DNA of 64,000 bases from contig JAXGGA010004703.1 of assembly GCA_038373865.1 (NCBI GenBank), positions 1-64,000 on the forward strand, read 5' to 3'. Shown here piece by piece: positions 37,011-47,458 of this stretch. The position numbers and the translations under genes are program-made. The notes under the pieces are model-generated. The model was not told the DNA's origin, did no database searches, and was given only the letters and a program-made list of their open reading frames with translations. Numbering within the stretch: the stretch's first letter is position 1; each line of letters begins with the position of its first letter. Origin of the DNA: Uloborus plumipes (lineage: Eukaryota > Arthropoda > Arachnida > Araneae > Uloboridae).

Positions 37011-37500
37011 AAAAACGTTTTCCCGGAGGAAATTAACCCCTAAAAATTGTGTTGTTGGGACACAACAGGGTGAAAATTTTAATTAAAAATCTAAACAATG
37101 AAACTAACTAAAGTGGACGTGTTTCAGGACTTATCAAGAAATTCTATTTACATAATTACACCACCAATCTTATCCCTTGGAGTGAATGGAAAGTAAATTA
37201 CTCGCAACTGTTACGAAAAAAGTATTTTATTTTTCTTTATTAGTAATCATTAGAGAAATGGTTAATGTTTTATAAGTATCTAATTATCCCTTATTCAAGG
37301 TATTCTTCACAATAATGTGATGTTTTATTATTATCTAGTCCAAAAAATGTTTAATACATATGGACTTTGTACACCAACTACACCTCATACTAGCTAGTTC
37401 ATCACAAATTTGAGTAACTGGAGTTTCGAAGGTATTGGTTTTTCTGTTACATGCGTACTTAAATATATTGACAAATAGAGGGGAAGAGAACTGATTCTGG

Positions 37501-37920
37501 TTAAGGGGATTGTAACTTTAGAATGTTATTTCTTGTGTGCAAAGTAATGTCCAATTCATGCAACATGACAATATCGCTGAAATATTTTACAAAATTTTTC
37601 CAGGGGCGAAAACCATATACATCGAGGGGCTGAATCATCCCAGTTGTACCTGGTGGTATAGTCATAACTTTTACTTTTTTCTTGCTGTCATCTTCAGTTA
37701 CAAACTTTGTTTCACCTTGACCACTCCAAGTATCAATGCACAATACGGAATTATCACCAACATTGGGTAAAAAACACCTCATGAAACCATTTTTTTTTAT
37801 AATTCTGTTGTTCGTTTTCCAGATTTCGAGGCAAATACAACAATGTTAGGAGCTCTGAATATTTTTTTTTCCACAAGAGGACCAAATTGTCCATTAGCCA
37901 TAACCACTAACAAAGGTGAC
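37501..37920 (-). pseudogene. Pogo/Tigger-like DDE transposase fragment
   Basis: The minus-strand frame 37782-37501 reads FLPNVGDNSVLCIDTWSGQ (first catalytic Asp region: a D-x-W-S-G motif) and later MTIPPGTTGMIQPLDVYGFR, the PP.TT...QPLD motif of the DDE_1 superfamily used by pogo, Tigger and CENP-B-like proteins, then PWKNFVKYFSD. Upstream, towards 37920, a frameshifted region still yields RAPNIVVFASKSGKRTTEL-like sequence. The N-terminal DNA-binding domains and the C-terminal part with the last acidic residue are missing. It lies between the arms of the long inverted repeat, which may be its own long termini. Confidence 0.75.
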
Positions 37921-37924
37921 TTTA

Positions 37925-38213
37925 TTAATTAAGGATTCCGGGCTGTTGTGCCGTGGTCTAAATGGCTTTAATCCATACGTTTCGATCGCAACTGCGGCGG
38001 TCATCTTCAGTGGGTAGCGTTGATTAATTTATCAACGTAAATTAATCAACGTAATTGTCGTTGATTAACTATCGTAAATTAATCAACGACACCCACTGAA
38101 GATGACCGCCGCAGTTGCGATCGAAACGTATGGATTAAAGCCATTCAGACCACGGCACAACAACCCGGAATACTTAACTAATATTTACACCGGCAGTGAA
38201 AGCCTTCATTCTT
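37925..38213. mobile_element. 289 bp palindromic insertion with 15 bp duplication
   Basis: Exact 15 bp direct repeats ACAAAGGTGACTTTA (37910-37924, 38214-38228) bracket the insertion. Arms of 81 bp (37935-38015, 38091-38171) are near-perfect complements; the loop holds further inverted copies of CGTTGATTAATTT. Each arm contains CTGAAGA ... GATCGAAACGTA, spaced like a hammerhead core (CUGANGA, stem, GAAA). Stem I would be only CCA/TGG and stem III lacks a loop, so self-cleavage as a monomer is unlikely. The long duplication suggests reverse-transcription-type insertion; Penelope-like origin is a guess. Confidence 0.75.
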
Positions 38214-38226
38214 ACAAAGGTGACTT

Positions 38227-38880
38227 TAATAATAAAAAAAACGTTTTCTACGACTTTGGGGGGGGGGGGGGGGTGACCCCCGCCCTTTTGGAACGCCCCC
38301 CTTCCCTAGCTCCAATTGTACATATCTCTCAGAAGAATGTTAACGGTTGATAAATTTCTCCCTTTCCTTCCAAATGAAAATAAAGACAGTGAAATTGCCT
38401 GAAACTAAAAAAAAGGGGTAGGGGGGATTTATGGAAAAGAGGGAGGGATGGACTATGGATCTATTTGAACTCAGGGGGGGGGTCCTTTTACATAAGAATC
38501 CACAAGAACTGTCTCAGAAGTATTTTGAAGGGTTTTTATTTGCCGTGCAGTGTATCTCAATAACCCAATTTCGAGGGGTAAATTTCACCCCGTTAAACGC
38601 GTTTACCGCCAATGAAAAAAAAAAAAAAAAAAAACACGTATTCGATATTTTTAATGGTCTATCGATGTGCAAAGTGTCATTCCGATCGAAATTAACCCTT
38701 GGGCAGGGTAACGTGTCCGTGAAACCCAAAAAAGGATATAAACTACCATTTAGCGGTAAATTTTACCCCTTCAATTGTGACGATTGCATATAAAAAAAAA
38801 TATGGGTTCAATATTTTTAGGTGTTCGATGTGCCAAGTTTTATTCGAATCGGCGGTTGACACTTGGGTAGGGTTACTTGT
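38227..38880 (-). repeat. Right arm of ~640 bp long inverted repeat
   Basis: Mirror of 36168-36797, ending GGGTAGGGTTACTTGT at 38880. Differences from the left arm include homopolymer length changes (an A-run near 38615, G-runs near 38263 and 38475) and scattered substitutions. An ORF in this arm (38431-38793) mirrors one in the left arm (36399-36590) only because the arms are copies; no known domain is recognisable in it. Confidence 0.85.
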
Positions 38881-38881
38881 G

Positions 38882-39190
38882 CGATAGCCCAAAAAATGTT
38901 AAAATACGAACACCGGTTATAGGCGCAAAAGGGAAAAAACTTTATGGCATTGAATTTGCTGAGAGAGGTTAATTTAAAAATATATAGACATTTGTAACGA
39001 ATATTTTTCAGTTCAGTTAACGGGTATTCATAGTCACGTGTTTTTAATGACATCCCTCTGCCTTTACCATCAATTAAATTACATAACGTAACTTGATTAT
39101 TTACAAATACTATTTTTAAGCATATCGGCAGCATTTTTAATTATTTTAAAACTTAACAAATCGCAAAAACGGAATTTATGAAGGGTTTTG
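38882..39190. other. AT-rich DNA, nothing recognised
   Basis: No feature supported. Confidence 0.45.
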
Positions 39191-39199
39191 GAAATATAC

Positions 39200-39990
39200 A
39201 AGGGTTGTTTTTTCTCAAATTTCGATCACAGTATAAAGTCTAGGCATGCGGCAGGTGGCCGGAGTGCATGGGAGATGACTGTGCATCTTCCCATATACAC
39301 AATTTGTCACTGGTCAGTCCAACACGCCATTTTTGGTTGAGCTGATGTCACATAAACATGTCTGTCAACCAATTCTCCCTCCAAGTGTGAATTGCGAAAT
39401 GTTTTGAGAATTACTGCAGATTCTTATTGGGAAATTTTGCGACGCCTATAGAGCTATTCAAAACAAACGAAGAAGCGTTCTGACTTCTGGAATTGTTCTG
39501 TTCCATGGACATTCCCGTTCTTATAGGGCTTGTGTAGTCCAACGGTTCCTTCAGCTATTTTAATGGGACTTTTTTTGACACCCACCATTCAGTACCAGTC
39601 GATCGCCAAGTGACTTGCATCTTATTTCTGAACTGAAGCAGGTGCTTGGGAATCTGGAAAGGCATTGCGCTTACAAAGATACGTGGAACTCAAAGACACC
39701 GTTACAACATACGTTCAATCATTGGTGGTAACATTTTACGAGAAGGGTATTTTAAGCTCGTTCAAGAAATAACAAATGCTTCAATCCTCAATGTGATAAT
39801 GTTGAGAAGAAACTTAAGTTGTACATTACTTTTGATACTAAAATATTCTTTGCATTTCCATCCGTTATTTCTTACAGCCTATCAGAAGATGAGAAAAAAC
39901 CTCTCGTAGAAAATATTATTAAATTTTTGCTCAATTAATAATTTTGCAAATGTAATTTATTTGTTATCAAGGCAAGTAATTTTTACTTTA
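39200..39990 (+). mobile_element. Mariner remnant, 5' half deleted
   Basis: Contains mariner transposase coding remains at 39418-39800. Sequence before them (from ACAAGGGTTGTTTTTTC at about 39200) resembles a mariner 5' end, but the N-terminal coding region is absent. Terminal inverted repeats are not clear, so both limits are approximate. Confidence 0.5.
39418..39800 (+). pseudogene. Mariner transposase pseudogene (C-terminal half)
   Basis: One frame, broken by two stops, reads YRAIQNKRRSVLTSGIVLFH, then GHSRSYRACVVQRFLQLF, WDFF, HPPFSTSRSPSDLHLISELK. This follows the mariner order RAI..KR...L..G...LHDNARPH...L..F.WE...HPPYSPDL.PSD.HLF..LK. The middle catalytic Asp of HDN is Gly here, while the PSD Asp survives. 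Further on, LREGYFKLVQEITNASILNV matches the usual C-terminal FY.EGI..L..R...C. after a frame change. Clearly inactive. Active relatives catalyse TA-targeted cut-and-paste transposition. Confidence 0.8.
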
Positions 39991-40705
39991 AAATGAGTAA
40001 ATTCATTTGTGTAACAAATTAACAGCAGAAAACACAATCATGAAAAAATATAAATTAGAAACTGATTGCAGAAACTTTCGGAGCTTCAAGGAATCCCTTC
40101 AATGCACAAATATGCTATCTTTTTATGTTGAGTCAATTGAAAAATGCCTTGGACGACTTGACATCAAAAAACTTTACTTTTTACTTTTTCAATAAAAAAG
40201 GGCTAATTGAAACAGCGAAACATGTGTACGTAATCAATGAATAATTGGTGTTTTTTACGTTGTCATTCTTACTGTCACTTCTCATGATTGTAAACATATA
40301 CAAAGCAGCTTTTTCTCGCTTTGAGTCTTACACTGACAAAAAACGTTTTTATTTATTTTCTTTTATTATTAGAAGCGTTTAAGAAAACAAACTTTCAGAG
40401 GCAAGAGAATGTCTAGACGACATTAACCAAAGTCTTTTGAGAACTTTGTTGTATCGATTATATAATTTTTTGATATTCGTATTGTGTTCGTCAAAAAAAA
40501 GAAAAAATTCAATATAATACGACTTGATTCAATTCCACGCACAAGTACATAATGTGCTTTATTTCGGTGCTTAAAACTATGCATTTTTGTGTAAAGGTAC
40601 GAGCGCATAAGTGTATTTGGAAAAATACATAGGAAAAGATTTTTTTTTTTTTTGGTTTGAAAAAAAAGAAGATGGCACTTATTTGGGAAAAATAATAAGT
40701 TGATA
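39991..40705. other. AT-rich DNA, nothing recognised
   Basis: Chance ORFs only. Confidence 0.5.
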
Positions 40706-40929
40706 AAATTCACTTTATGTTGAAGTTAAAAATGCAAGACAACGTGTCCAAAAGTACAAATAAAATGTTTAAAAAGAGTTAGAAAACTCTAGCAAATAGC
40801 TATTTTCTAGAGTTTTCTAACTCTTTTTAAACCTTTTATTTGTACTTTTGGACACGTTGTCTTGCATTTTTAACTTCATTAATTGTACAAAGTTTTCGAC
40901 TGCTTTTCTTACAAATTCACTTTATGTTG
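40706..40929. repeat. 160 bp palindrome flanked by 17 bp direct repeats
   Basis: Near-perfect arms (about 40721-40796 and 40803-40878; core word TTGGACACGTTGTCTTGCAT) separated by a few bases. An exact 17 bp direct repeat AAATTCACTTTATGTTG occurs at 40706-40722 and 40913-40929. The right repeat is separated from the palindrome by ~34 bp of single-copy sequence, so this may be an insertion that copied flanking DNA in inverted orientation. Confidence 0.8.
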
Positions 40930-41749
40930 TTAACAAGCACATGCTGATTTTTTTAAATACGCATAATTGTATTTTGGCATTGTGAGAAGTATAAAATTAT
41001 GGAACATTTTTTTTCTTTGGGAATCTATTTTTTGTTCTTCAAAAACCATATGAACAGTAAAAATAAAATGAGTTCGTCAAAAAAATGTTTTTGTATCTTT
41101 GTGAGTTAAGAATACTTTAGAAAACAATTTAGAATGTATGTTAATAATATTTCTTAAGCGTTTCATACACAAAAAAAAAAAAAAAAAACTAAAGCGATAA
41201 AATACTTTTGAAAAAATGTCTGATTAAAAGTTGTTTTTTGCTGATATTATGAAAACAAAAAATTTTACTCTGAACATTTACAGTTTTTACACGAGAGGCA
41301 TTTCTTTCTTGCAAAATCCATTACAATTGTTACTATTGCGTTTTAAAACGTAACTTTCAATTTTTATGTGCACATTGCATTGCTGAATGATTTAAAATGG
41401 AATGTATCCATAATTTAGCTAATGTATCATTGAATAAGACCTGAAAGTGTCAGTCAATAGTTTTGAAAATTGAAATTAATTCCAGCCTCGTTTAATAATT
41501 TACTAGAAGTTGCCAAATCAATCTTTCTAAAAACATGAGAATTGAAAGAAAAGTGAATGAAAAAATCAGACAAAAAATTGGAATTCAGCTAAAACTGCAG
41601 ACACATTCAGAACGTAGAAATTTAAGTTAGTCTTTATATGATAAAACCAAAGGTTCTGGAGCTACGAAGTTTCAAGACAGGAATCAACAACAGCAAAAAA
41701 AAAAAGGAACGGAAGAAGAAGCAAAAACCACTAGAAAATCTGTTTTAGA
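40930..41749. other. AT-rich DNA, nothing recognised
   Basis: Contains an A-run near 41171-41188. No other feature supported. Confidence 0.5.
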
Positions 41750-41751
41750 TA

Positions 41752-42225
41752 TAATGGGGGAGTTTCCGAAATTTCAAAAGTATTTTTTTCTGAAAGAACA
41801 TGCTTCAAAACATATGAATTGACCATTTTTTTTGACCAGTTATACATTTTTTATGAATTATTTAAACCGGTGCGCAGACGCTATTCCGAAAAAAAGAAAC
41901 ATCTGCGCATGACGTCAGTGGTGTACGCAAGCACGAAATCTAATTGGTTGTAGTGAGATGACGAAGGTCGTGACGTCACCGATTCCTGCGATTGGACAAG
42001 TCAAGCAAAATGGTGTTATTATTGGAAAAAGAGTTGGTAGGTGTGCCACTGACGTCACAAAAACCACGCCCCGTTCTCAAGGTAGGATATTTAAAAAAAT
42101 AATAAAAAATAAACATTTGGGAAAATTAAAGTATTTTCCGGGCCCATGTTATTTTTTTTTTACATCATTCTATCAATTTCAGTAACAAAAATTAGTACTT
42201 TTGCTTGAAGGAAACTCCCCCATTG
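41752..42225. mobile_element. TA-target MITE with three CRE palindromes
   Basis: 474 bp between TA (41750-41751, 42226-42227). Inverted ends YAATGGGGGAGTTTCC. The interior is markedly less AT-rich and carries three TGACGTCA palindromes (41910-41917, 41971-41978, 42050-42057) and several ATTGG (inverted CCAAT) words. No transposase coding is recognised. Confidence 0.85.
41910..42057. promoter_or_regulatory. Cluster of three CRE (TGACGTCA) sites with CCAAT words
   Basis: Three perfect CREB/ATF-type palindromes within 148 bp, together with ATTGG words near 41943, 41993 and 42019. CRE plus CCAAT is a combination found in many animal promoters. Whether it is active here is unknown; it may serve the MITE's parent transposon. 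Confidence 0.5.
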
Positions 42226-42227
42226 TA

Positions 42228-44757
42228 CCAATTTCTTGGGAAACGGCAATGGTATGTTTGCTCAGTATAAGCATTAATTGAACGAATAATAAATAAATAA
42301 GTAATGATAGTAATAAAGTTATGTCTGTTAAAAAAACTTGCTGTATTGTTGAAACAGAAAGACATATTATCAACTTTGCATATTTTTATTTCAAATAACT
42401 CAAGGTGCAATACGACCGTTTTATGAGCAACTGAATTTTTATTGCTCCCTTAAACACATGAAACTCATAATCTGGTGCAAACGTGTTTTGAAATTATTAG
42501 AGCATTTTTACTTTAGCTTAAAATGCATGTTTCACAGTAAAAACATAAGGAATATTTCAAGGAAAATTACCTGAATATAAAAATTTACATAATCTTTAGT
42601 TCAAATATATTTCTCGCTTTTCTAAACTGAACATCCATTCCTAAAAGGTTTAACATCAAGAAAAAATAAATCAGATGGTTAAGTAAAAGTACTTCAGAAT
42701 AAAATATGTTTAAATATATTTCACACAAGGAAATAAATATTTCTACACAAGTTTTAGACACTTAAGCCTTTTTAAATTGTATTTTAAATTTAGTATATAT
42801 AGAAAAGTATATTTGGTAAAAAATAAGGTTTAAAATGTGGCTAGTATTCAAAAGAATGTACAGTTACTATGATGCTACTCTAAATGCATTTAATTTATAT
42901 TAGTTTAAGAAGTAATATGACAAATGCGATTTGCAATAAAAATAAAAACTTTCAGCTTGCTTAAAGTTAAGATTAATGATATACTGTGCATTTAAAATCC
43001 TGCTATTAACATTTGTAGTCATTTTTATTTCACAGAATTTTTTAAAATACATTTACAGTAGATAAAAATCAGTATTTCCAAACAAGACAAACTTTTTTTT
43101 GTGCACTTGTTCAAAAATATACTCTTCATAACATGACACTGCTCGTATATTGTTTAAAACTTTCTCAAAAACAAAAGTCATTTACATAGGTAAAACGTTA
43201 CTTTTAATTTAAAATTTCATGTTTACGTGGAAAAGTTTAGTATAAAATAAATTAATGGAAATACGAAAATCCAAAACTTAGCTACAACAAAGTAATATAA
43301 GTAAACAAACTAGGCACAAAACTTTTCGTATGCTCTTTCTCCCCTTCTTTTTTCAAACTCACCTAAATGCTCCTTGCAAACAAATATTTACTACCCTTAC
43401 AAAATTTTTGTGTTATTTGTCTTTGCCTGGAAGAAAGAAAAAGATTTTCCAGTTAATAAAACTACGCTGTTCATGTTTCTATCATTAGACAGAAACATTT
43501 TTTTCTCAAAAAGAATAGTCTAATAGAAGGTTCAAGCTTGTCTATCGTTCAATTTTCTGGATATAAATGCATCCAATGTATTTTAAGCTTTATTGGAAGC
43601 ATTTTGTTTACGTTCACTATGTTTTCCGAACTTCCAGTTGATTAAAACCTGAAACAGTGGAACATTAAATTGTTTTTTAAGGGAAAGCAACCTTGTTGTT
43701 ATAACAACCAAAAAGTCAGGCATAAAAAATGGATATATTTTTATCACAAAAAAGCCAGCTTCTTTGTAAAATCTTTAAATTTGCTACAACAGAAGCAGTT
43801 TTTTAAGCTTTCGTAAACGAGGTTTCATCTCTTTCCGTTATATATCAAAAAAGCCTTAGAAACTATTAAATAAAAACAAAACGAAAGAACTAATCTCAGC
43901 AGTAAGACATACTTTAGTTCACAGAATAAACATGTGATTTGTAGCATGACTAAAAATAAAAAATAAATAAATAAATGGATAATAAGAAGAATAATGCTTT
44001 TCCTGAAATATTTGGTGGAAAAATCCTCTCCATCAACGCACAATTTTGATAAAAGTACAGATACGTAGATATTTTAAGAATAAAAATAAAAATTAAAAAT
44101 AAAATAACCTCTCTAATTAACTCAATTTACTGTGAATCTAAAATGCAAGCATTAAGATAAACTTTTCGGATTACTTATATGCTTTAAAGCACACTCCTTC
44201 TTTAACTAATACTTGGCTAACAAACTGGCTGTGTGTCTTAATGATTAAAGCACACGCATTCTTTAAATAATATAGCATATCTTTCTAACGAGCAGGAGTA
44301 AATTTTCCAACAATGAAAACCTTATCGAAATACAGAGGGTGTCCCAGTTCAGTGCTTTAAAACTGCTAAGAAAGTACAAATCCTGTCGCCTCGAAACCAT
44401 ATTGCAATGTTTTCCTGACGCGGTGATGCACACCAAAGCAACATAAAGTAACGAGACCGTACGAGAAAAATCTTTTTAATAATACATGTATTAATGCAAA
44501 CTATCCAAGAGCTCATGAGCGCCACACTTATGTTTTCATTTTATAAAAGCCCAAATCTCTTCTGTCTAAGCACACCGCATCAGGTAAGAACTGTTCGCCA
44601 TTAGTTCAGCTGAGTAGCGCTAACTTTGGCATTATTCCACAAACACAACTATCATATAGTCTCCAATGTCACGTGACCTGGTGCGCCCCACCCAACAACT
44701 CCGAATGGAGGACATTGTAGAGATATGCAAACGTGTCTTTGAAATTAACCTGTACAT
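42228..44757. other. Gene desert; possible mariner-like end at 44.3 kb
   Basis: Nothing recognised to about 44330. CAGAGGGTGTCCCAG near 44335 resembles a mariner-type terminus, and the sequence to 44757 is less AT-rich with a short open frame (44666 onward), but no matching right end or known domain was found. The Tc1 element at 44759 interrupts this segment. Confidence 0.35.
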
Positions 44758-44758
44758 A

Positions 44759-46185
44759 CACTGGCGGAAAAAAAAAACCCAACACCAAGAAAGACTTGTG
44801 TTAGATAAACGAAATTTGGTAGACGTGTGTATACAACTGAAAGATGACATCGATTGAAATTTCGCGCTCCGCGCATAAGTGTGGCGCAGCTGGCGTCACT
44901 CGGAACATGCAAATAAGGCTTGTTTTAAAAGCGTGTTGTGAAGCTCGTGAGTATTATTTTTCCGTGAAATTTGACGAATTGTGTTCATGTTAGCCAGGAA
45001 TGCCTTTAAGAAGACGAAGAAGCCATTATCAACAGCTCACCGAGTTTAAACGAGGTCGTGCAATTTGGCTACGAGAAGGTGGATTTTCATTTCGCGATAT
45101 TGCAGAAAGACTTGGGGGAGAATGTTTTCACCATGCATGATTATTGGAAGCTATGGTCAAGGGATGGTACTACCTCAAGAAGATAGAGTTCCGAGCTGCC
45201 ACGTGGCACGAATGAGAAGGAAGATCGCCGAATCTTGCATACTGCTGTGGCGCATCGTACTGCATCTGCGGCTGGCATTCGAGCTGCAGTTGGTACCGTC
45301 GTGACCCAAGGAACGGTAGGAAAATGTTTACTTCAAGGACAGCCTCGAGCCAGACAGCCTGTAGCCGGTATTCCATTGACTGCAAACCATTGCCGTTTCT
45401 GACGGCAGTGGTGCCAAGACAGAGCTCACTGGAGGTCGGAGTGGAGATCTGTTGTAATTTTTGATGAAAACAGATTCCGCCTTATCGCCAGTGGTGGCTG
45501 TATATTGGTCATAAGGTGGCCAGGGGACCGCCTGCATCCAAGCGGTCTACGGCCTAGACACACGGGACCCATACTTGGAGTCATGGTCTCTGGAGCAATT
45601 TCCTACGACAGCAGGGGCACTCTTGTGGTAATCCCAAACTCACTGAGTGAAAATTTGTAGTCAGTCTGGTAATTTAACCAGTGGTACAGCCCTTCATGAG
45701 GAGCATTCAAGGGGGAGTTTTCCAACAGGATAACGCTCGCACTCACATCGCTGCTGTAACGCAATATGCTCTACAGACTGCTGACATGTTACCATGACCT
45801 GCAAAATCACCAGGTCTGCTCCAATTGATAACGTATGGGATATCATTGGACGGCACCTCTAGCATCATCCACAGTCAGCAATGACGGTCCTAGTATTGAC
45901 ACAACAAGTGCAACAAGAATGGAACTTCATACCACAAAGTGACATTCGTCATCTGTATGACATAATGCATGCACGCTTGGAGGCTTGCCTTCAAAATGCT
46001 GGAGGTTACACCCTCTATTAAATTAACATAATTTCACATTTGCACAGCATTTTCTTGAGCTTAAATTAGCCAGTGATCTTGTACATTTAATCAATTAAAC
46101 ATGTTAACTAGACAATTGCATTAACCAAATTTCATTACTCTACAGTAATTTTTTCTTGGTGTTGGGATTTTTTTTTCCGTCAGTG
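44759..46185 (+). mobile_element. Tc1-like transposon, copy 2 (full length, dead)
   Basis: 1,427 bp between TA (44757-44758, 46186-46187). Terminal repeats start CACTGGCGGAAAAAAAAA on the left and CACTGACGGAAAAAAAAA (reverse complement) on the right. Opposite orientation to copy 1 at 10168-11595. Confidence 0.95.
45000..46021 (+). pseudogene. Tc1-like transposase pseudogene, copy 2
   Basis: Keeps the ATG (45000-45002) and opens MPLRRRRSHYQQLTEFKRGR, followed by AIWLREGGFSFRDIAERLG, the first helix-turn-helix. A one-base shift follows at the same place as in copy 1. Later segments include WKLWSRDGTTSRR, VVIFDENRF (first Asp), FQQDNARTH (second Asp) and PIDNVWD (third acidic residue Asp); in this last region an additional deletion shifts the frame (GLSPID is reached through GLLQ). 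It ends at GGYTLY-stop (46019-46021), the expected C-terminus at about 340 codons. Stops before PVVQPFM and in the LPWPA Trp codon are shared with copy 1; others, such as the one after TTSRR, are private. Confidence 0.9.
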
Positions 46186-46187
46186 TA

Positions 46188-46853
46188 TTTCAGTTTCCAA
46201 GACAGAAATAGTGAGCATCTAGAATACCTCAAAAAGAAAGGAAAAAGTATTACAAAGCTGATCGGCTTTCTTGAAGCTTTTTTGTTTTTTATTGAACCCA
46301 GTTCCTTCGAATTTGGGTCTTGGATGCTAAGAAATTGTATAGGTTTGTTTCAAAGGTATGTTTGCACCTGTATAAAATTTGGTTCAAATCGGAGATGGTA
46401 GGGTGGAGACGACGGGGTCCATGGACGTGGAATGACTTGACTCAGTGTTTGACGCCTCTTTGCTACCTGTTTCTTACCAAAGCAAGCGCGACTCAGATTA
46501 ACTAATAGCAAACCATTTTTACCCAATGTAGAGTGCTTACACAGACCAATTTTGACCTTTTAAAAAAGTACTTAAGTCTGGCGCTCATTTGCTCTTGCTC
46601 TAAAAAGTTACATGGGTCAAAGTAAGTTTTAAAACGTTTCCCCCAGCTTCAATATACATCTCACATCTTCAGCGAATGGGACTCCGACCGCTCCGGAATA
46701 CTATCAGCATAATCACATTTCAACGTGTTGGGAAAGCATTTTGCGGCCCCTCATTGCTATTTGAGTTTGAGCCATAAGAATGCACCCAATTCCTTCCTAA
46801 AATACATTTTTCCGTTTAGTATATAGTTTCATGCGAAAACTGTTGATGACCCA
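46188..46853. other. Mixed-composition DNA, nothing recognised
   Basis: Somewhat less AT-rich than average, with short open frames but no recognisable domain. Confidence 0.4.
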
Positions 46854-46855
46854 CA

Positions 46856-47232
46856 CACTGCAAAAATAAACTGATGTTCTTACAGTATAATACTGGCAGC
46901 CGAGGTTCCAATTTAAAACTGCAAAATGCACAGTAATAAACTGTAAAACTAGCAATTTTACAGTTTCTTACTGTAAAGTTAGCAATTTTACAGTTTATTG
47001 CCGTAAAATTTAGCTGTATTATACTGTAAAAACAACAGTATAATACTGGCAGCAGAGGTTCCAGTTTAAAACTGTAAAATGCACGGTACTAAACTGTAAA
47101 ATTAGCAATTAACAGTTTATTACTGTATAATTAGCAATTTTACAGTTTATTACAGTAAAATTAGCATTTTTACAGTTTATTACTATTAAATTAGCTATAT
47201 TATACTGCTAAAAATATCCTTTTTTTTCAGTG
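46856..47232. mobile_element. TA-target MITE (ACTGTAAAA family), copy 4
   Basis: 377 bp, termini CACTGCAAAAATAAAC and TTTTCAGTG, flanked by CA on both sides instead of TA. The TATAATACTGGCAG plus GGTTCCA block occurs twice (about 46888 and 47038), so the copy is an internal partial duplication of the family consensus. Confidence 0.82.
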
Positions 47233-47458
47233 CAGTGCAGGTGACTAGGAAACCTCAAACATGACTTTTTTTCACTTTCTTCGGCAAAGTTTGGTGGCTC
47301 CTGACAGGGTCCTCTGAAAGTTAGATATGAAATTTAAAATATATTTCGATTTGGACACTAAAAGTGATGTAATATCAAAAAATGATTTGATTGGTGATCA
47401 ACGAATAGAGATAATCGAGTATTAAAAGGTATCGATTTCAGAAAAACACGGTCGAGAC

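Noticed and set aside
36399..38793. Matching ORFs in both arms of the long inverted repeat (MDLFE...LLHKNPQEL)
   Set aside because: The arms are copies of each other, so a shared frame is expected; homopolymer changes alter lengths and no domain is recognisable.
44335..44757. Mariner-like 5' end (CAGAGGGTGTCCCAG) with short coding start
   Set aside because: No matching right terminus and no transposase motif; left as an unassigned stretch.
45065..45304. 79-codon ORF also present in the other Tc1 copy (11049-11288)
   Set aside because: It is an alternative frame over the transposase helix-turn-helix region, kept open in both only because the copies are recent relatives.
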